A DNA stretch of 64,000 bases from Paraburkholderia rhynchosiae (lineage in GTDB: Bacteria > Pseudomonadota > Gammaproteobacteria > Burkholderiales > Burkholderiaceae). A model generated the notes under the pieces. The model was not told the origin of the DNA, searched no databases, and saw only the letters and a program-made list of their open reading frames with translations. Location of the stretch: the NCBI RefSeq assembly GCF_002879865.1, contig NZ_PNXY01000013.1:124001-188000 (forward strand), in the 5' to 3' direction. A program made the translations under genes and the position numbers. This document shows, one piece after another, positions 42,834 through 51,433 of the stretch (positions are counted from its first letter, which is position 1; the number at the start of each line of letters is the position of its first letter).

Positions 42834-43301
42834 CATAGCGATTGACGAGCGGTCGCGCCGCCCGTCGCGCCGGCCCAATCGCAATTGAAGCAAACCATTC
42901 TTTCGTCTCTTCGCCGCAAGCCCGTTCGTCACTGTGATTTGCAAATCAAATTTGTCCTGACGATTTTATCCAAGCAGTTGATTCAAAACAGATTGTAAGA
43001 ATCGCTTGCGATCAAGTTGATAAATGAGACTGGCCCGACCCGTGACCGCATTCTTGATGGTTGCGTAAATTAAATCCGGCCTAGCGCGATTCCTCGGCTT
43101 CCAGGGTCAATTTTCGGTTACCCAATGCGCTGGCCGACGCCGCGCGGGCATTCGCTTTCGCGAGCAGGGTTATATTTCGGACCATCCATTGTCGGAAGAC
43201 GGTAAGCGCCTCGCGTGGGCCGTTCGCGATGTTTCGCGCGCATGAGGCACGATAGCGATGGCGCTGAGGTAACGGATAGCTTCCGGAAGACCTCCGGACG
43301 A
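42834..43301. other. AT-rich intergenic region bordering the decayed island
   Basis: 468 nt with no supported gene. The left half is AT-rich and contains the perfect 12-bp palindrome GATTTGCAAATC (42936-42947). The right half on the minus strand reads as an open frame of unclear origin with a Phe-Arg-Gln-Trp piece faintly like a LysR C-terminus, too weak to call. It borders the IS66 remnant. Confidence 0.4.
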
Positions 43302-43993
43302 TCAGACTGTGGGTGGCGAAGTGGGTTGCCTGGTCAACTCCGGCGCAAACACCGGGATTGGCGTGTCGTCCGCGTGCAGCTTGAAGGACGCAATCGTGCA
43401 GATCTGCGGCGCTTCGGTCAACGGCTCGCACCGGGCCTCGCACTGGCCGACCCAGCGCCCCATGCTGGCAGGGTCGAGGTTCACACCGTCGCGTGCGGCA
43501 ATCGCCGACTGTCGGTACAGCGGTTGATGACCAGCGAACTTCGAGACGAGGATGTCGGCCAGCAGGCTCGGATGCAGCGATGCTGCGCTTAATCGGCAGG
43601 CCCGGCATCGGCGGCAGCAGGTGCAGACTGCCTTGCGCCGGATTGTGCGAATCACCTTGAACATTGCAGCGACACGGGCGAGTCGCCCAGACGCGTCGTC
43701 GCCGGGTGATTGCATAGCGCCGCCTCAATTGGGCAACTCGAATCGGGTTCAAGTATGTGCTCTTCGCGCGAGAGATGCGGTGGCAACGCCTCCTTCGCGG
43801 CTGTTGCACCGACGGCCACGTTTGCGCCCGATGCGCGAGCGCGGCAAACATCCGCGACACCACGCCCGCCGGTCAGTTCCTCCAGTTCGGTCTCAAGCCG
43901 TTCGATCTGCCGGTCCAGTTGCTCGGACTTGAGGCTGGCTTTGAGCCGTTCTATCTCGATATCGCGCTCAGCGAGCTGTCCTTGCGACTTCAC
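43302..43993 (-). pseudogene. IS66-family transposase (TnpC) remnant
   Basis: Read leftward, the first frame (43993 to about 43700) gives the TnpC N-terminal coiled coil (AERDIEIERLKASL, RLETELEELTG) and LPPHLSREEHILEP. A frameshift near 43700 leads to a second frame with MFKVIRTIRRK, LLADILVSKFAGHQPLYRQS and KLHADDTPIPVFAP. These are in TnpC order, but the match ends after about 225 of the usual 500-plus residues, before the DDE core is complete. No inverted repeats or tnpA/tnpB were found. Non-functional. Confidence 0.75.
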
Positions 43994-44503
43994 GTCCGCG
44001 ATGACAGGAGCGGTGAGTAAGTCCGTCGAGATTCAATCCCGGTCCGCGCGAGGGGCAATCGGACTGTAAGCCGGTGGTGTTAGCGCTGCGCCCGCGTCGT
44101 ACGACCACACGACCAAACGGCTACACGTGCAATCAACGTTGTACAAAGTGGGCTGTTGGCCGGCTGTTGGCAGCGAAGGCAACAATGGGATGCTCCGACG
44201 TCGGCGGCGCGTGGTGATGGGGAGAAGCATTGGTCGTCAAAGGGGCGGCAGGCGGTTTGCGGGGCGGTCCTAATGTCGCACATTCACCATCGTCGTCGTA
44301 TGAGGCGCAGCGGCCTCGCCTCGTTGGACGTGTTGCAACTGGCTCGCCGTCAGCTATTCCTCCCGGTACTCTGCAAACACGGACGTCGCAGGGCGTAACA
44401 TGCCGATGCAGCTACAAAAATGAGAGCGCGTCTTGTCAAGATGTTCCTTATTGTCGAGTTAGATGTTTCGTTGCGGCGCTGAGTGACGCCGCACAGCGCG
44501 TCC
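43994..44503. other. Region without a recognisable gene between IS66 and T6SS remnants
   Basis: 510 nt in which short frames exist on both strands but none resembles a known protein. It is probably the scar of deletions that removed the rest of the insertion sequence and of the type VI secretion cluster. Confidence 0.45.
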
Positions 44504-44929
44504 TTACTGGCTGGAGTGATTGCGGCGACGCTCCACGCGCATGCGCCCCGGTGGCTCAAAGTACGTCCCGAACCGCACCAGCCCGGTCTTCTTCATGTGG
44601 CACGTCATCTCGAAGCTCACGAGTACGCCGGGGTCCTGGTTGTCGGTAATCTCGACGTCGATCGCGCGAATCCGGGGTTCGTACTTCAGCAGTGTCGCTT
44701 CCATCTGCTGCCTGAGCAGATGCGAGGAGGAGGGCAGGGCTTTGTAGATGTTCGTGAGGTCCGGTAATCCATAATCAGGCAGGTGCTTGACCGCACCCGC
44801 GCGCGTGTTCAGGATGCGCCGAACGTTCTGCTGGACGCTCATGATTTCGAGCGTCCTGTCGTCGTAGGCGTCGAGCGGCTCGCCGCCGATCTGGCCGAGC
44901 AGCATGTCGTAGAGCGAGGGGCCGGGCAT
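44504..44929 (-). CDS. tssE: Type VI secretion baseplate subunit TssE (gp25-like), orphan
   Basis: The 141-residue protein is an intact-looking TssE: SLYDMLLGQI near the start (usually SLLDRL), MSVQQNVRRILNTRAG, LPDYGLPDLT, and the lysozyme-like gp25 core EPRIRAIDVEI. TssE forms the baseplate wedge with TssF/TssG. Here no tssF, tssG or other T6SS genes accompany it; only the tail of tssH lies upstream on the same strand. It may be translated but cannot build a secretion system alone. Confidence 0.85.
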   Translation of the reverse strand: MPGPSLYDMLLGQIGGEPLDAYDDRTLEIMSVQQNVRRILNTRAGAVKHLPDYGLPDLTNIYKALPSSSHLLRQQMEATLLKYEPRIRAIDVEITDNQDPGVLVSFEMTCHMKKTGLVRFGTYFEPPGRMRVERRRNHSSQ

Positions 44930-44940
44930 CGTCTGCTCCG

Positions 44941-45210
44941 TCAGGCGCCGTCACCAGCAGGCACGGCGTCGCTCATGGGCGCAACGGCTGCCGCAAATGC
45001 GTCGCCACGGTCCACAAAGTCGATCGTGAGCGCCCCGTCGGGCGAACCCGACAGCCGGATTTCCGCAGACGCCTCGCCGTTCGCCATCCGCGAGAGCAAT
45101 TCACGTGAGACGGTCGGCAGAATGCGCTGGTTGAGGAACGCGTCGACATTGCGTGCGCCCGACTCGCGCGCGAGGCAAAGCTCTGCCAGCGAATCGACGA
45201 GGCTGTCTTT
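44941..45210 (-). pseudogene. tssH: C-terminal fragment of T6SS ATPase TssH (ClpV)
   Basis: The last roughly 89 codons resemble the ClpV C-terminus: SLVDSLAELCLARESGARNV then DAFLNQRILPTVSRELLSRM, matching the conserved SGARN-D--LNQ---P--SRELL pattern of D2-small domains. About 780 N-terminal residues, including both Walker motifs, are missing; the frame upstream of 45210 is unrelated. It ends 12 nt before tssE on the same strand. It is a deletion relic. Confidence 0.72.
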
Positions 45211-45271
45211 GCTTCCCTGTCTGCATGTAGGGCGGGCTGTGCAAATACCGACATCCGGCAGTGATTGGAGG

Positions 45272-45450
45272 CTGCTGTCCGGGTGCGACGAATAGAAGGT
45301 GGCCGACGCGGTGAACGCGGTCAAGCCAGATACCATGGCGTTTGGTCGCCTCGAGCCTGGCGTGTCAACCGTCGACGATGTGCTGCGTCGGGCCGGCAAG
45401 CCTGAGACCATCTGGCAGGACGATGATGGTTCCCGGCGATTTGAATTACG
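45272..45450 (+). pseudogene. BamE/SmpA-like outer-membrane lipoprotein, broken by a stop codon
   Basis: The plus frame reads LLSGCDE, a TAG stop at 45293-45295, then KVADAVNAV, and further on LEPGVSTVDDVLRRAGKPET and WQDDDGSRRFEL. This is the lipobox cysteine followed by the OmlA/BamE fold (G-ST--DV---G-P---W---DGSR--E). The nonsense codon sits three codons after the lipobox Cys, and homology stops near 45450, where PRGP-type sequence is expected. No signal peptide was found upstream. It is a pseudogene. Confidence 0.6.
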
Positions 45451-45625
45451 ATTGGCCGCCAAGCCGCCATTCCAACTCTCCGATTCGCTTTTGCTATCAA
45501 CCTTGCCAATTCTCGGATTGAGATCGCATCGCGCGCCTCGTATATTGGCGTGAACGGCAGCACACGCCGGACACGACAACAACCGGAGGACACGCCGCCC
45601 GGCGCGCCGACGGCACCCGTCATGG

Positions 45626-45659
45626 GATCGGAGTAAGCGCTAAAGCGCCGACTCCGATC
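45626..45659 (+). promoter_or_regulatory. Leader hairpin next to the ribosome site of the rhamnose operon
   Basis: GATCGGAGT (45626-45634) pairs perfectly with ACTCCGATC (45651-45659). An inner GCGC/GCGC stem is capped by a TAAA loop and separated by a 2x2 internal loop. The hairpin ends only 3 nt before AGGAGG (45663-45668), the ribosome site of the SDR at 45674. The location suggests translational control or mRNA protection; it resembles a repeated leader element I associate with Burkholderia genomes, but this is unverified. Confidence 0.6.
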
Positions 45660-45673
45660 GACAGGAGGCACGA

Positions 45674-46426
45674 ATGAATCGAATCGATCTGGAAGGGCGC
45701 GTCGTCGCCATTACCGGCGGCGCGCGCGGCATCGGCTACGCGGTGGCGCAGCGGGCGCTGAACTCGGGCGCGTCGGTTGCGCTATGGGACATCGACGCCG
45801 AGCGTCTTGCGCGCAGTCAGCGCGAACTCGCCGAATTGGGCAAAGTCACCGCCGTGACCGTCGAACTCACTCAGGAAGCGGCTGTCGCTCATGCTGTCGC
45901 GCAGACCGTCCTCGATCACGGCGCGCTCGATGTGCTGGTCAATTGCGCAGGCATTACCGGCGGCAACGGCGCGACATGGGAACTGGAACCGGACGTGTGG
46001 CGCCGCGTCATCGACGTCAATCTGATCGGTCCATATCTCACCTGCCGTGCGGTCGTTCCGCAAATGCTGCAACAGGGCTATGGGCGGATCGTCAATATCG
46101 CGTCAGTCGCGGGCAAGGAGGGCAACCCGAACGCATCGCACTACAGCGCGTCGAAGGCGGGACTCATCGGCTTGACGAAATCGCTCGGCAAGGAACTCGC
46201 CACGAAGAACATTCTCGTCAATGCGGTCACGCCCGCTGCGGCCAAGACCGAGATCTTCGATTCAATGTCGCAGCAGCACATTGACTACATGCTCTCGAAG
46301 ATTCCAATGAACCGTTTCCTGCTGCCCGAAGAAGCGGCATCGCTGATCCTGTGGCTCGCCTCCGAAGACTGCGCATTCAGCACCGGTTCGGTGTTCGACC
46401 TGTCAGGCGGACGCGCGACGTACTGA
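45674..46426 (+). CDS. SDR-family dehydrogenase, probable 2-keto-3-deoxy-L-rhamnonate 4-dehydrogenase
   Basis: The 250-residue classical short-chain dehydrogenase has nucleotide loop TGGARGIG (about 14-21), NCAG (about 92-95), and catalytic Ser, Tyr and Lys in NIASVAGKEGNPNASHYSASKAG. Start ATG 45674 with AGGAGG, and the hairpin just upstream. First gene of the rhamnose operon. In the non-phosphorylative pathway a second SDR oxidises 2-keto-3-deoxy-L-rhamnonate (LRA5) before hydrolytic cleavage, the most likely role here. L-rhamnose 1-dehydrogenase is better assigned to the SDR at 49138. Confidence 0.85.
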   Translation: MNRIDLEGRVVAITGGARGIGYAVAQRALNSGASVALWDIDAERLARSQRELAELGKVTAVTVELTQEAAVAHAVAQTVLDHGALDVLVNCAGITGGNGATWELEPDVWRRVIDVNLIGPYLTCRAVVPQMLQQGYGRIVNIASVAGKEGNPNASHYSASKAGLIGLTKSLGKELATKNILVNAVTPAAAKTEIFDSMSQQHIDYMLSKIPMNRFLLPEEAASLILWLASEDCAFSTGSVFDLSGGRATY

Positions 46427-46443
46427 GTATCGGCTGATACTTT

Positions 46444-46461
46444 CGCGCTGCGCGCAGCGCG
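46444..46461. repeat. 18-bp perfect palindrome between SDR and MFS genes
   Basis: CGCGCTGCGCGCAGCGCG is fully self-complementary. In RNA it would form a tight stem in the 95-nt spacer. No T-run follows, so an mRNA-processing or attenuation role is more likely than termination. Confidence 0.45.
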
Positions 46462-46521
46462 AGCCGCACATCACACAAAGAACCGCGAAGCCGCCACGGC
46501 GCGCTACGCGAAGGAGACGAC

Positions 46522-47850
46522 ATGGACCCGCATGCGAGCGCTTCACTCGAAGCGATCAACAGCAAGGTGATGCGCCGGCTGTTGCCATTCCTGCTGCTGA
46601 TGTATGTGCTGGCGTTTCTCGATCGCGCGAACATCGGCTTCGCGCAAAAAGCGCTGCAGCACGACACGGGCCTGTCGAACGCGGCGTTTGCGTTCGGTGC
46701 GGGCGTGTTCTTCGTCGGCTATGCATTGTTCGAGGTGCCAAGTAATCTGCTGATGCATCGCGTCGGCGCGCGAGCGTGGATGTGCCGCATCATGGTGACA
46801 TGGGGACTCGTATCGGCTGCGATGTGCCTCGCGCATACCGCTACGATGTTCTACACGCTGAGGTTCTTATTGGGCGTCGCCGAGGCCGGCTTCTTCCCCG
46901 GCGTGATCTATTACCTGACGCACTGGTTTCCCCAACGAGCACGTGCTCGCGCCGTCGGCATGTTCTATTTCGGCGCGCCGCTGGCCTTTATTTTCGGCAG
47001 TCCGTTATCGGGCTCCCTGCTCGAACTGAATGGCGCGTTGGGCCTCGCCGGCTGGCAGTGGCTCTTTCTCGTCGAAGGCATTCTGGCTTCGGCGGTAGGC
47101 GTGTGGGCGTTCTGGTATCTCGACAACCGTCCCGAAGACGCCCGCTGGCTCAACGCGCAAGAACGCACGAGCTTGCATTTTGCTCTCGACGAAGACGCGC
47201 GTGCAGCCTCCGCTCATGGACCGCATCGCATTCTCGCCGCGCTGGTGGATCGTCGCGTGTTGCTGTTCTCTCTGATCTATCTGCTCATCCAGGTGAGCGT
47301 ATATGGCGTGATCTTCTATTTGCCGCAACAGGTCGCGGCTTTGCTGGGCACGACGGTAGGTTTTCGCGTCGGCCTCGTCGCCGCATTGCCGTGGCTGTGC
47401 GCATTGGCTGTGACCTGGTACGTGCCGCGCCGGGCCGATCGAACCGGCGGACACCGGCGTTGGGCGGCCGCGTTGCTGGTGATCGCCGGTCTTGGCATTG
47501 GCGTGTCGGGACTCGCGCATAACCCCTCCATCGGACTGATTGCACTGTGCTGCGCGGCGAGCGGTTTCATCGCGGCACAACCGCTTTTCTGGACCTTTCC
47601 CACGCGTCTGCTCACAGGTGCGGCTGCCGCGGGCGGCATCGCGCTCATCAACTCGCTCGGCAGCCTCGGCGGCTTCATTGCGCCGAGCTTGCGCATGGCT
47701 GCTGAACGCGCGTTTTCCTCGACATCTGCGGGACTGGTCGTGCTCGGCGCATCGAGTCTGCTGGCGGCGCTGCTGATCGGCACGCTATTGCGCCGACATG
47801 GCGCAGAGGCGTCCGGCTCTTTTCACGACTTGCTGCATCGCGCCCGCTAG
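46522..47850 (+). CDS. MFS transporter, anion:cation symporter family (sugar acid)
   Basis: The 442-residue transporter has 12 transmembrane segments. Opening VMRRLLPFLLLMYVLAFLDRANIGFA and GVAEAGFFPGVIYYLTHWFP identify the ACS family, including glucarate, galactonate and RhmT-type L-rhamnonate carriers. ATG 46522 follows AAGGAGA. It probably takes up L-rhamnonate or a related aldonate directly, next to the dehydratase that uses it. This makes two import routes in one operon, with the rhamnose ABC transporter at 52400-57058. Confidence 0.88.
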   Translation: MDPHASASLEAINSKVMRRLLPFLLLMYVLAFLDRANIGFAQKALQHDTGLSNAAFAFGAGVFFVGYALFEVPSNLLMHRVGARAWMCRIMVTWGLVSAAMCLAHTATMFYTLRFLLGVAEAGFFPGVIYYLTHWFPQRARARAVGMFYFGAPLAFIFGSPLSGSLLELNGALGLAGWQWLFLVEGILASAVGVWAFWYLDNRPEDARWLNAQERTSLHFALDEDARAASAHGPHRILAALVDRRVLLFSLIYLLIQVSVYGVIFYLPQQVAALLGTTVGFRVGLVAALPWLCALAVTWYVPRRADRTGGHRRWAAALLVIAGLGIGVSGLAHNPSIGLIALCCAASGFIAAQPLFWTFPTRLLTGAAAAGGIALINSLGSLGGFIAPSLRMAAERAFSSTSAGLVVLGASSLLAALLIGTLLRRHGAEASGSFHDLLHRAR

Positions 47851-47898
47851 GCGCATTTCCGGCTACACGTTCGACGCCCATCACGGAGCCCCTCTCTC

Positions 47899-49077
47899 AT
47901 GGCCATGCCCACTATCCGGCACGTGCGTGCCTTCATCGTCCGCGGCGGCGGAGCGGACTATCACGACCAACCCGGCGGACACTGGATCGACGATCACATC
48001 TCCACGCCGATGGCACGTTACCCTGAGTATCGCCAGAGCCGCCAGTCGTTCGGCATTAATGTCCTCGGCACGCTGGTGGTCGAAATAGAAGCGAGCGACG
48101 GCACGGTCGGCTTTGCGGTGACGACGGGCGGCGAGATAGGCGCGTTCATCGTCGAAAAACATCTGGCGCGTTTTCTTGAAGGTCAGCTCGTGACCGACAT
48201 CGAGAAGATGTGGGATCAGATGTATTACGCCACGCTTTACTACGGGCGCAAGGGCGTGGTGCTCAATACGATTTCCGGCGTTGATCTCGCTTTGTGGGAT
48301 CTGCTCGCGAAGGTACGCAAGGAGCCGGTGTATCAACTATTGGGCGGTCCCGTGCGCGACGAACTCGTGTTCTATGCGACCGGCGCACGCCCGGACCTCG
48401 CGAAGGAGATGGGTTTTATCGGCGGGAAATTGCCGTTGCAGCATGGCCCCGCGGAAGGCGAAGCGGGACTCAAACTCAATCTTGAGAAACTCGCGGACAT
48501 GCGCAGCCGCGTCGGCGACGACTTCTGGCTGATGTACGACTGCTGGATGAGCCTCGACGTGCCGTACGCAACGCGTCTCGCGCAAGCCGCGCATGAATAT
48601 GGACTGAAATGGATCGAAGAGTGCCTGCCGCCCGACGACTACTGGGGTTACGCCGAACTGCGCCGCAACGTGCCGCGCGGCATGATGGTGTCGACCGGCG
48701 AACATGAAGCGACGCGTTGGGGTTTTCGCATGCTGCTGGAAATGCAATGCTGCGATCTGATTCAGCCGGACGTGGGCTGGTGCGGCGGCATTACGGAGCT
48801 GATCAAGATCTCCGCACTCGCGGATGCTCATAACGTGATGGTGGTGCCGCACGGTTCGTCGGTGTATAGCTATCATTTCGTCGTCACGCGTCATAACTCG
48901 CCGTTCTCCGAGTTTCTGATGATGGCGCCCAAAGCGGATGAAGTCGTGCCCATGTTCACGCCGCTTCTACTCGACGAACCCGTGCCTGTGAATGGGCGAA
49001 TGAAAGTGCCGGATACGCCTGGCTTCGGCGTGCGGCTCAATCCGGAATGCGCGCTGGTGCGGCCTTATCCGCGTTGA
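47899..49077 (+). CDS. rhmD: L-rhamnonate dehydratase
   Basis: The 392-residue enolase-superfamily enzyme starts MAMPTIRHVRAF. The metal ligands read Asp214 (YDCWMSLD), Glu240 (WIEECLPPDD) and Glu268 (TGEHEATRWGF), and the catalytic His318 in PHGSSVYSYH. Spacings (26, 28, 50) match E. coli RhmD (226/252/280/329) almost exactly. It dehydrates L-rhamnonate to 2-keto-3-deoxy-L-rhamnonate. The length is normal. Its position between an aldonate MFS carrier and the L-rhamnose dehydrogenase supports the specificity. Confidence 0.93.
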   Translation: MAMPTIRHVRAFIVRGGGADYHDQPGGHWIDDHISTPMARYPEYRQSRQSFGINVLGTLVVEIEASDGTVGFAVTTGGEIGAFIVEKHLARFLEGQLVTDIEKMWDQMYYATLYYGRKGVVLNTISGVDLALWDLLAKVRKEPVYQLLGGPVRDELVFYATGARPDLAKEMGFIGGKLPLQHGPAEGEAGLKLNLEKLADMRSRVGDDFWLMYDCWMSLDVPYATRLAQAAHEYGLKWIEECLPPDDYWGYAELRRNVPRGMMVSTGEHEATRWGFRMLLEMQCCDLIQPDVGWCGGITELIKISALADAHNVMVVPHGSSVYSYHFVVTRHNSPFSEFLMMAPKADEVVPMFTPLLLDEPVPVNGRMKVPDTPGFGVRLNPECALVRPYPR

Positions 49078-49137
49078 TTGCTTGCGCATGGCCTGGCATC
49101 GCTCGCGTTTCAGCATCATTCAGCAAAGGAGAATGAC

Positions 49138-49920
49138 GTGCTGCTCAAGGACAAGGTCGTGATCGTCACCGGCGGCTCGCGTGGCATTGGCCGTGCGATA
49201 GCCGTCGCGTGCGCAGCCGAAGGCGCGGATGTCGCGATCAACTACTGGGGCGATAACGACGCATCGTATGGACGCCGTTCGGCCGTCGCTGAAGTGGTCG
49301 AGGAAATCGAGGCGCTGGGGCGGCGCGTGATCGCGATTGAAGGCAACGTTGCCGCGCGCGAAACGGGTCAGCAACTGGTGCGCCAGACGGTCGATGCATT
49401 CGGCAAGGTGGACGTGCTCGCGAGCAACGCCGGCATCTGTCCGTTCCATGCGTTTCTCGACATGCCAGCGGACATTCTGGAGTCGACCGTCGCCGTCAAT
49501 CTGAACGGCGCGTTTTACGTCACGCAAGCGGCCGCGCAGCAGATGAAAGCGCAAGGCACGGGCGGCGCGATTGTCGCGACGAGTTCGATCAGCGCGCTGG
49601 TAGGCGGCGGCATGCAGACGCATTACACGCCGACCAAGGCCGGCGTCCATTCGTTGATGCAGTCGTGCGCGGTTGCGTTGGGACCGTACGGCATCCGCTG
49701 CAATTCGGTCATGCCCGGCACCATCGCCACGGACCTCAACGCCGAAGATCTCGCCGACGAGGCAAAGAAAGCTTACTTCGAAAAGCGCATTCCGCTGGGC
49801 CGTTTGGGCCGCCCGGAAGACGTGGCCGATTGTGTGGTGTTCCTCGCGTCCGACCGCGCGCGCTATGTGACGGGCGCGGCGTTGCTCGTCGACGGCGGCC
49901 TGTTCGTCAATCTGCAATAA
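49138..49920 (+). CDS. SDR-family L-rhamnose 1-dehydrogenase
   Basis: The protein has 260 residues from GTG 49138 with AAAGGAGA at 49125-49132; an upstream in-frame start at 49078 lies directly after rhmD and lacks a ribosome site. Nucleotide loop TGGSRGIG, insert NYWGDNDASYGRRSAV after the second strand, NAGIC, and Tyr/Lys in MQTHYTPTKAG. The N-Y-W-G-D insertion resembles L-rhamnose 1-dehydrogenases (LRA1/RhaDH type). It oxidises L-rhamnose to L-rhamnono-lactone with NAD(P). Operon context strongly agrees. Confidence 0.87.
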   Translation: MLLKDKVVIVTGGSRGIGRAIAVACAAEGADVAINYWGDNDASYGRRSAVAEVVEEIEALGRRVIAIEGNVAARETGQQLVRQTVDAFGKVDVLASNAGICPFHAFLDMPADILESTVAVNLNGAFYVTQAAAQQMKAQGTGGAIVATSSISALVGGGMQTHYTPTKAGVHSLMQSCAVALGPYGIRCNSVMPGTIATDLNAEDLADEAKKAYFEKRIPLGRLGRPEDVADCVVFLASDRARYVTGAALLVDGGLFVNLQ

Positions 49921-49935
49921 CGCGCGATGCTTACT

Positions 49936-50931
49936 TCAACCGACCGGTGCCGAAGCGATAATGGGTTGCGTGGATGCCGTGGGGTCGTCGCGTGCAAGAC
50001 GGCGCGAGAAACCGCGCAACAGTTCGATGAAGCGCAGCGCCGGTTCCGCGAGCGGTTCTTCCTTGCGCGTGAGAATGCCGAAGCCGGCAAGGCTCTTGCC
50101 GATTTCGAGCGGCAACGCGACCAGCAGTTTGCCGCGCAAATGATCGCGCACGACCGACTCCGGCAGCATCGCAACCGCATCATAATTTTCGAGCAGTTGC
50201 AGTGTGGCGAAGATAGAAGCGCATTCGGTGAGATTGACCGGCGTGGCGAGTCCCGCACGCGCGAGTTCTTCCTCGAACAGGACGCGCGCGGGACTCGTGA
50301 CGGGTTGCGCGACCCACGGCCAGTCGATCAATTCGCGCAGCGTGATGCGCGAACGGCTCGCGAGCGGATGTACCGAACGCACCACGAGCAGCAAGGTCTC
50401 TCGCGCCAGCGGCTCGAAACTGAAATCGTTGTGTTGCAAGGGACTTGTCAGGCGTCCAAGCGCAAGATCGACTTCGCGGCGATGCAGCAACTGCACGACC
50501 TGGTCGCTGGTTTCACCGAGAATGCGCACGTTCAGCAGCGGGCTTTCGGTTTTCAGCGCGGCGACGGCCATTGCCATCAGATCGGGCGCAGCGCCCATGA
50601 TCGCGCCCACGGTCAATTGACCATGACCGCCGCGGCGTTTGACTTCGAGGTCTTCGGCAAAGCGCGTGAGTTCTGCGAGCGCGCGCCGTGCGTACGCCAG
50701 CGTGACGACGCCAAGCGGCGTAGGCGTCATGCCGCGCGCGTTGCGCTCAAACAGCAGAAAGCCGAACGCTTCTTCAATATCGCCGAGCATGCGGCTCGCG
50801 CTGGGCTGCGCAACGTTCACAGCGTCGGCGGCCTGATGGAGATTGCGCGCGTCGTCGAGCGCAACCAGTAGTGCGAGGTGCTTGAACTTGAGCCGATTGA
50901 CGAGTGCGACGGTAGCTGAGAGTTGGCTCAT
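49936..50931 (-). CDS. LysR-family transcriptional regulator of the rhamnose genes
   Basis: The protein has 331 residues from the ATG at 50931 (MSQLSATVALVNRLKFKHLALL); the frame open to 51108 adds no sensible sequence. An N-terminal winged helix (about 15-75) with NLHQAADAVNVAQPSASRMLGDIEEAFG precedes the LysR substrate-binding domain (about 100-300). It is encoded against the operon, between the dehydrogenase and the mutarotase genes, and divergent from the latter. A perfect dyad with T-N11-A lies 32 nt before its start. Likely an activator responding to a rhamnose-derived acid. Confidence 0.9.
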   Translation of the reverse strand: MSQLSATVALVNRLKFKHLALLVALDDARNLHQAADAVNVAQPSASRMLGDIEEAFGFLLFERNARGMTPTPLGVVTLAYARRALAELTRFAEDLEVKRRGGHGQLTVGAIMGAAPDLMAMAVAALKTESPLLNVRILGETSDQVVQLLHRREVDLALGRLTSPLQHNDFSFEPLARETLLLVVRSVHPLASRSRITLRELIDWPWVAQPVTSPARVLFEEELARAGLATPVNLTECASIFATLQLLENYDAVAMLPESVVRDHLRGKLLVALPLEIGKSLAGFGILTRKEEPLAEPALRFIELLRGFSRRLARDDPTASTQPIIASAPVG

Positions 50932-50962
50932 GGTTGCGGTGCGATTCGGTTTGTGGATCGCC

Positions 50963-50981
50963 CAATCCCAAACGCGGATTG
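50963..50981. promoter_or_regulatory. LysR-type binding dyad
   Basis: CAATCC-N7-GGATTG is a perfect 6-bp dyad containing the LysR-class T-N11-A (T50966, A50978). It lies between the regulator (start 50931) and the mutarotase, and its right arm ends about where the -35 element of the rightward promoter should begin, as in LysR activation sites. Confidence 0.55.
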
Positions 50982-51008
50982 AGATGCTATCGACGCAGGA
51001 ATTATAGT
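50980..51008 (+). promoter_or_regulatory. Activator-dependent promoter of the rhaM-ABC section
   Basis: A near-consensus -10 TATAGT (51003-51008) lies 17 nt after a poor -35 (TGAGAT, 50980-50985), directly next to the LysR-type dyad. A weak -35 beside an activator site is typical of a regulated promoter. Transcription would begin near 51015, about 50 nt before the mutarotase ATG. Confidence 0.45.
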
Positions 51009-51067
51009 CTTTGAAGACGCTTGTACGGCTACGCCGCGAATGCGCCTGAAGAGAGGAGACAAGCCTC

Positions 51068-51391
51068 ATGGAGACAATCGCTTTCCGGATGGTGCTCAAC
51101 CCCGGCATGCGCGAAGAATACGAACGGCGTCATGCGCAAATCTGGCCGGAACTGGTTGACGCATTGCACAACGCCGGCGTGCGCGAGTACCGCATCTTCT
51201 TCGATCCCGGCACGGACCATCTTTTCGCCGTGCTCACGCGGACGACGAATCACACAATGGACGCGCTGCCTGAACTCGAAGTCATGCGCAAATGGTGGGA
51301 TTACATGGCCGACATCATGCATACAGCCCCGGACCATACGCCGCTTCAGGAACCGCTTGAACAGGTGTTTCGTTTGAGTTCGCTTGGCTGA
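51068..51391 (+). CDS. rhaM: L-rhamnose mutarotase
   Basis: The 107-residue RhaM-family protein has all hallmarks: FRMVLNPGMREEYERRHAQIWPEL (His in RRHAQIWP), then YRIFFDPGTDHLFAVL and MRKWWDYMADIM. It interconverts L-rhamnose anomers. GAGAGGAG precedes ATG 51068. It is more typical of L-rhamnose mutarotase than the copy at 14221, which belongs to the fucose-like module. It starts the second, LysR-controlled stretch of the operon. Confidence 0.92.
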   Translation: METIAFRMVLNPGMREEYERRHAQIWPELVDALHNAGVREYRIFFDPGTDHLFAVLTRTTNHTMDALPELEVMRKWWDYMADIMHTAPDHTPLQEPLEQVFRLSSLG

Positions 51392-51433
51392 CTCTCACGT
51401 TGAGTTTCACGCTTGAAACGACGGAGGCATTGC

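Noticed and set aside
44060..44110. Sequence resembling a tRNA-Tyr anticodon arm (CGGACTGTAAGCCGG)
   Set aside because: The T-arm and acceptor stem are absent downstream and the fold cannot be closed, so it is a chance match.
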